Shown: positions 60,706 through 64,000 of the stretch, piece by piece | How positions within the stretch are numbered: position 1 is the stretch's first letter | Layout: every line of letters starts with the position of its first letter | NCBI GenBank assembly: GCA_964441025.1 | Contig: CAYTXG010000003.1 | Span: 62,001-126,000 of the forward strand | Length of the DNA: 64,000 nt | Direction of reading: 5' to 3' | Source: JAAZIN01 sp964441025 | Lineage (GTDB): Bacteria; Bacillota; Dethiobacteria; DTU022 | The notes under the pieces: generated by a model | The model's input: the letters and a program-made list of their open reading frames with translations, nothing else | The model's database searches: none | What the model was told of the DNA's origin: nothing | Program-made: the position numbers and the translations under genes

Positions 60706-61875
60706 ATGCTCAGATATCCCTTTACATTCCCCAAGGTCGGCGGGCGACTGGTCAGGCGGGTAAACCGCTTCGTGGTGGAGGCCGATATTGACGGCCGGCG
60801 GGTGCAGGCTTACCTGGCCAATCCCGGACGGCTGTGGGAGTTGCTTGTACCGGGCACCGCCCTTCTGCTCAGCCCCTCTCTCTCCAGGGGCAGACTCCCA
60901 TACACCGTGCTGGCCTGTGAAGCAAAAAACGGCTCTGTCCTGTTGCACACTCACCTGACCAACACCGTTGTCCGCAGCCTCATTGATGATCAAAGACTCC
61001 CCCCCTACAGGAATTACCGGATCATCAAATCGGAACCGGCAGTGGGCGAACACCGTTTTGATCTGCTTCTGGAACAGAGGCAAAGCGGCAAGCGCTATTA
61101 CCTGGAGATCAAAAGCGTGACCCTTTTTGAAAGCCAAACAGCCATGTTCCCAGATGCCGTCACCGCAAGAGGCGCCGCCCATCTCCGCCTGCTAAAAGAG
61201 CTGACCGGACAAGGCCTTAATGCCGGTTGCATCTTTGTGATCATGAACCCGCAGGTAAAATATTTTCTTCCCGCCTATCATGTTGATTACATTTTTGCCC
61301 AAACCGTTCTCGATGTGAGAGATTCGGTGCAGCTGAATGCTGTCGCTCTCGGCTTTGACGCTGCCTTTACCGGGGTGACATCCGTCGAAAAGGCGGAAAT
61401 CCCCTACAGCTTTCTGGAGAGAGAGCTGCATGACCGGGGAGCATACCTGCTGCTGCTGTACATGGATGGGCGAAAAGTGATCGCCTTGCCGGACGGAAAG
61501 GATCTGGAACTCCAGGAAGGCTGCTATGTATATGCCGGCCGGGCGTCAGCAGATCTGATGAGCGAGATGGCCCGCCACAGACGAAAAAAGAAGAAGAAAA
61601 GGGCGCCCATCGATTACCTGACTGCTGCGGCCGATAGGATCACCCCTGTACCGATAATCACCGGCGAGAACCTGGAGCACCAGTTGGTTGCCGGTCTGGA
61701 GGAAATGGGCGGCAAAGCTGTGGAATGGTCCGGCTCCCCGGGAGCCCAAAACAGCAGCAGGCTATTTTACTTTGCCGCGGATCCCCTGCACAACCGCGCC
61801 TTCATTGATCTGATCCTGCATTATCGAATCGGCAGGCCTGAGCAGAGACTAATAGCCCGAAAGAATGTGCCCTGA
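60706..61875 (+). CDS. SfsA fused to DUF123 (GIY-YIG-like) domain
   Basis: 389 residues. Residues 1-235 are SfsA, a DNA-binding/nuclease-fold protein first described in sugar fermentation: NPGRLWELLVPGTALLL, RFDLLLE, YYLEIKSVTLFE, ATARGAAHLRLL-like VTARGAAHLRLL. From about 245 a DUF123 domain follows: GAYLLLLYMDGRKV, GCYVYAGRA, MARHRRKKKKKRAPIDYL and the EHQLVAGL region. The conserved Tyr, Arg-His and Asp positions fit the GIY-YIG-like nuclease group. Both halves look intact. Monocistronic; the start ATG is supported by AAGGT only. Confidence 0.87.
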   Translation: MLRYPFTFPKVGGRLVRRVNRFVVEADIDGRRVQAYLANPGRLWELLVPGTALLLSPSLSRGRLPYTVLACEAKNGSVLLHTHLTNTVVRSLIDDQRLPPYRNYRIIKSEPAVGEHRFDLLLEQRQSGKRYYLEIKSVTLFESQTAMFPDAVTARGAAHLRLLKELTGQGLNAGCIFVIMNPQVKYFLPAYHVDYIFAQTVLDVRDSVQLNAVALGFDAAFTGVTSVEKAEIPYSFLERELHDRGAYLLLLYMDGRKVIALPDGKDLELQEGCYVYAGRASADLMSEMARHRRKKKKKRAPIDYLTAAADRITPVPIITGENLEHQLVAGLEEMGGKAVEWSGSPGAQNSSRLFYFAADPLHNRAFIDLILHYRIGRPEQRLIARKNVP

Positions 61876-61998
61876 AAATTGAACCGCCATCGCGGGCCGG
61901 GGTGGAACCCGGCCCCTACAAATTCAACCGTTGTATCCCCGCGGACAGAATGTAATGCCGCCCTGCTCGCTTGACCGCTGCCGGCTGCACCTTCAGAA

Positions 61999-62027
61999 CG
62001 AGTCAAAGTCACCGTCCCTGTAACTCA
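61999..62027 (-). repeat. 29-bp GGGGACGGT-type element, partly decayed
   Basis: Minus strand: TGAGTTA arm, core AGGGACGGTGACT, arm TGACTCG. Same length and core as the other copies. It lies 27 bp from another copy, in the interval between the diaphorase subunit and the SfsA gene. Confidence 0.75.
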
Positions 62028-62034
62028 CGGCTGC

Positions 62035-62721
62035 TCAGCTATGTTCCTTCTCTCCAGCCAAAGTCACCGTCCCCGCGGCTGGTTTGAAGTAGAGGGCGCC
62101 GCTGGGGCAGGATTCAACGCAAAGGCCGCATTCATTGCAGCCGGAACGGGCCAGGCTGACATCCTGAAATGTAGTCACCACGCGCCTGATGCCGCGGCGG
62201 GAAAAACCAAGGGCGCCTATCTTGGCCACCTCGCGGCAGATCCAAACGCAGCGACCGCAGAGAAGGCAACGGCTGCGGTCAAACACAAAGGTTCCAGCGC
62301 TGTCATCAACATGGGAATCATATTCCAGCGGCGCCAGGCGATCCAGCTTCATCTTCAAACCTCTTGCCTTTGCAATTTGCAGCAGCGAGCAGCTCTTTCT
62401 TCTCGGACAGCTTCCGCATCCAAGGCGGTGATTGCTCAGAAGCAGCTCAAAGGCGCTTTTCACCAGGCGGTCCACCTGCGGGCTCCGCGTCCGCACGGAA
62501 AGGCCCTCTTTGACAGGCAGCGTGCAGGAGGTAACGGGCTCGTCGCGGCCTTCAACCTGGACATAGCAGAGGCGGCAACTGCCCGAAGGGTGATCCTTCC
62601 CTTTAATGGCACAGAGATTGGGAATAAAGATACCGTTGTCCAGCGCCACCCAGAGCAGCTTCGCTCCTTCGGGAGCGGTGATTTCGCGGCCGTCAATAAT
62701 AATAGTGACCCCTTTGCTCAT
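62035..62721 (-). CDS. Fe-S diaphorase small subunit (HoxU/NuoG N-terminal-like)
   Basis: 228 residues of electron-transfer domains only. A [2Fe-2S] ferredoxin domain (LCAIKGKDHPSGSCRLCYV and SCTLPV), a His-Cys [4Fe-4S] NuoG motif (HRLGCGSCPRRKSCSL), and two [4Fe-4S] ferredoxin motifs (CLLCGRCVWICREV and CNECGLCVESCPSGAL). There is no H-cluster or molybdopterin domain. The ATG at 62721 overlaps the stop of the NuoF-like gene by 4 bp. Its last codons (PAAGTVTLAGE) come from a 29-bp dispersed element. Probable role: wiring NAD(H) to a hydrogenase or formate dehydrogenase. Confidence 0.85.
   Translation of the reverse strand: MSKGVTIIIDGREITAPEGAKLLWVALDNGIFIPNLCAIKGKDHPSGSCRLCYVQVEGRDEPVTSCTLPVKEGLSVRTRSPQVDRLVKSAFELLLSNHRLGCGSCPRRKSCSLLQIAKARGLKMKLDRLAPLEYDSHVDDSAGTFVFDRSRCLLCGRCVWICREVAKIGALGFSRRGIRRVVTTFQDVSLARSGCNECGLCVESCPSGALYFKPAAGTVTLAGEKEHS
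62054..62082 (-). repeat. 29-bp GGGGACGGT element inside a coding 3' end
   Basis: Minus-strand arms CCAGCCG and TGGCTGG around core GGGGACGGTGACT. The arms are complementary apart from the innermost base, and unlike those of other copies. It is translated in frame near the C-terminus of the diaphorase subunit. Confidence 0.85.
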
Positions 62722-64000
62722 GAGCCCTTCCTCTCTTTCTCCGCCAGCAGCCCGGGCGGCGACAGCTTGATCACGGCGTTGTAGTCGGGTGGGCAGGTCT
62801 TCAGGCAGTTGTCGCATTTGACGCACTTGTCCTGGTCAATGGCTTTAAGGCCGTCATCGCGGGTAAAGACCGCCTCGGTGGGGCAACTGCCCACGCAGAC
62901 GCTGCAAAGCTTGCTGCACATCTGCGGTTCAATATAGTAGACAATGAGCTCCTTGCACATGAGCGCCGGGCATCGTTTCTCCCTGATGTGGATCTCGTAT
63001 TCATCCCGAAAGTAGCGCAGAGTGGTCAGGACCGGGTTGGGCGCCGTTGCACCCAGGTTGCAGAGAGAACCGGTGCGAACATCTTCGGCCAGCTCCTCCA
63101 GAATTTCCAGAGAGCCGGGCTTGCCCCGGCCTTCTGTAATGTCAGTTAAAATATCAAGCATCTGCTTTGTTCCCAGGCGGCAGAATGTGCACTTGCCACA
63201 CGATTCCTTCTGGGTAAACTCCAGAAAATACCGGGCGATAGCCACCATGCAGTCATCCTCGTCGAGAACAACAAGTCCTCCCGAACCCATAATCGCCCCC
63301 GCCTCCTGCAACGAATCAAAGTCGATGGGTATATCTAGAGCAGACTCGGGGAGGCAGCCCCCGGAAGGGCCGCCGATCTGGGCCGCTTTGAATTTTTTCT
63401 CATTGGCCAGCCCCTCACCAACATCGAAGATCAGCTGGCGGAGGGTTGTCCCCATGGGCACCTCCACCAGCCCGGTATGAGCCACCTTGCCCACCAGGGA
63501 GAAGACGGCGGTGCCGGGGCTGTCATCGGTGCCGATGCTCCTGAACCAGTGAGCGCCCCGGTTGAGTATGGGCGGGACATAAGCAAAGGTCTTGACATTA
63601 TTCAGCACCGTGGGCCGGCCGCGGAAGCCCGACTGGGCCAGGCGTGGCGGGCGTGTTGCCGGGATCCCCATTTTCCCCTCCATGGATCGGACCAGGGCGG
63701 ATGATTCACCGCAGACAAAAGCCCCCGAACCCCGAAATATCTCCATCTCGCAGCTAAAAGAGCTGCCCAGGATATGTTCGCCCAGCAGCCCCCTTGCCCG
63801 CGCCTGCTCCAGAGCACGGCGGATCCGGCTTACGGCAAGGGGGTACTCGGCCCGGATATAAAAATAGCACTTCGCCGCACCCACGGTATAGGCGCAAAGA
63901 AGCATCCCCTCGATGACCTGGTGAGGGCAGGACTCAAGAATGCTGCGGTCCATGAAGGCCCCGGGATCACCCTCATCGCCATTGCAGATAACATACTTTT
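62718..64000 (-). CDS. NuoF/HydB-like NADH-binding flavoprotein, 5' end cut
   Basis: Flavin and NAD(H)-binding subunit of a soluble hydrogenase, formate dehydrogenase or Nfn-like complex. The frame continues to the window edge (KYVICNGDEGDPGAFM precedes the first in-window ATG). FMN/NAD region: GSGAFVCGESSALVRSMEGK and TVLNNVKTFA; [4Fe-4S] site ESCGKCTFCRLGT; a C-terminal two-cluster ferredoxin domain (CSVCVGSCPTEAV, CVKCDNCLKTCP). The extra ferredoxin domain is typical of HydB/HndC rather than complex I NuoF. Any catalytic subunit must lie outside the window. Confidence 0.92.
   Translation of the reverse strand, partial: KYVICNGDEGDPGAFMDRSILESCPHQVIEGMLLCAYTVGAAKCYFYIRAEYPLAVSRIRRALEQARARGLLGEHILGSSFSCEMEIFRGSGAFVCGESSALVRSMEGKMGIPATRPPRLAQSGFRGRPTVLNNVKTFAYVPPILNRGAHWFRSIGTDDSPGTAVFSLVGKVAHTGLVEVPMGTTLRQLIFDVGEGLANEKKFKAAQIGGPSGGCLPESALDIPIDFDSLQEAGAIMGSGGLVVLDEDDCMVAIARYFLEFTQKESCGKCTFCRLGTKQMLDILTDITEGRGKPGSLEILEELAEDVRTGSLCNLGATAPNPVLTTLRYFRDEYEIHIREKRCPALMCKELIVYYIEPQMCSKLCSVCVGSCPTEAVFTRDDGLKAIDQDKCVKCDNCLKTCPPDYNAVIKLSPPGLLAEKERKGS

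Overview
The window looks like a chromosomal segment of a moderately GC-rich, anaerobic, endospore-forming member of the Bacillota (Clostridia sensu lato; this placement is inference). The main evidence is a CIRCE/HrcA heat-shock operon, SpoIIP, a gerA-type germinant receptor operon, CodY, a SipW-type signal peptidase, meso-diaminopimelate dehydrogenase, a T-box, a TPP riboswitch, strong AGGAGG ribosome sites, frequent TTG/GTG starts and a NAD-linked iron-sulfur diaphorase. I saw no rRNA, tRNA, CRISPR array, prophage or intact insertion sequence.

Layout. 1-8.4 kb: minus-strand hrcA-grpE-dnaK-dnaJ with promoter and CIRCE, then spoIIP and the iscR-iscS-iscU cluster. 8.6-13 kb: a single-chain aconitase, acpS, a cold-shock gene, a creatininase-family amidohydrolase. 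12.8-19.2 kb: a two-component system with a metallo-hydrolase, threonine synthase and codY. 19.3-23.6 kb: a five-LysM protein with near-perfect 201-bp repeats, a DapF-like epimerase, nagB and an amidinohydrolase. 23.8-28 kb: a complete ger operon (A, B, C and a small D-like gene). 29-32.9 kb: a TPP-riboswitch-controlled thiamine-precursor ABC transporter facing thiN. 33-42 kb: MATE and EamA transporters, a divergent SipW-like peptidase with an overlooked 52-residue partner, a sirtuin, a membrane esterase and an acyl-CoA synthetase. 42-50 kb: msrAB, a cupin, an alkyltransferase-like protein without the active cysteine, a three-gene overlapping operon (10-TM exporter, ComEC-like hydrolase, DUF3006), an HTH-Uma2 protein and an SDR. 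51-54 kb: a T-box-controlled trpXYZ-type transporter. 55-64 kb: a MetE-like protein, ddh, a HAD/macro/aldolase operon, an SfsA-DUF123 fusion and a hydrogenase or formate-dehydrogenase type diaphorase cut by the window edge.

The most unusual signal is a family of 29-bp palindromic elements. Each has a near-constant core (GGGGACGGT) between 7-bp arms that change from copy to copy but mostly stay complementary within a copy. At least five good and two decayed copies are present. Some supply the last codons or the stop of a gene (thiN and the diaphorase small subunit). A second small repeat (AGGTTGGA type) likewise forms the 3' ends of the aconitase and amidinohydrolase genes. Other points worth following are the HAD/macro/duplicated-aldolase operon, the AGT homologue with Thr in place of Cys, the SipW-like protein lacking the catalytic His, and probable CTG and ATA start codons.
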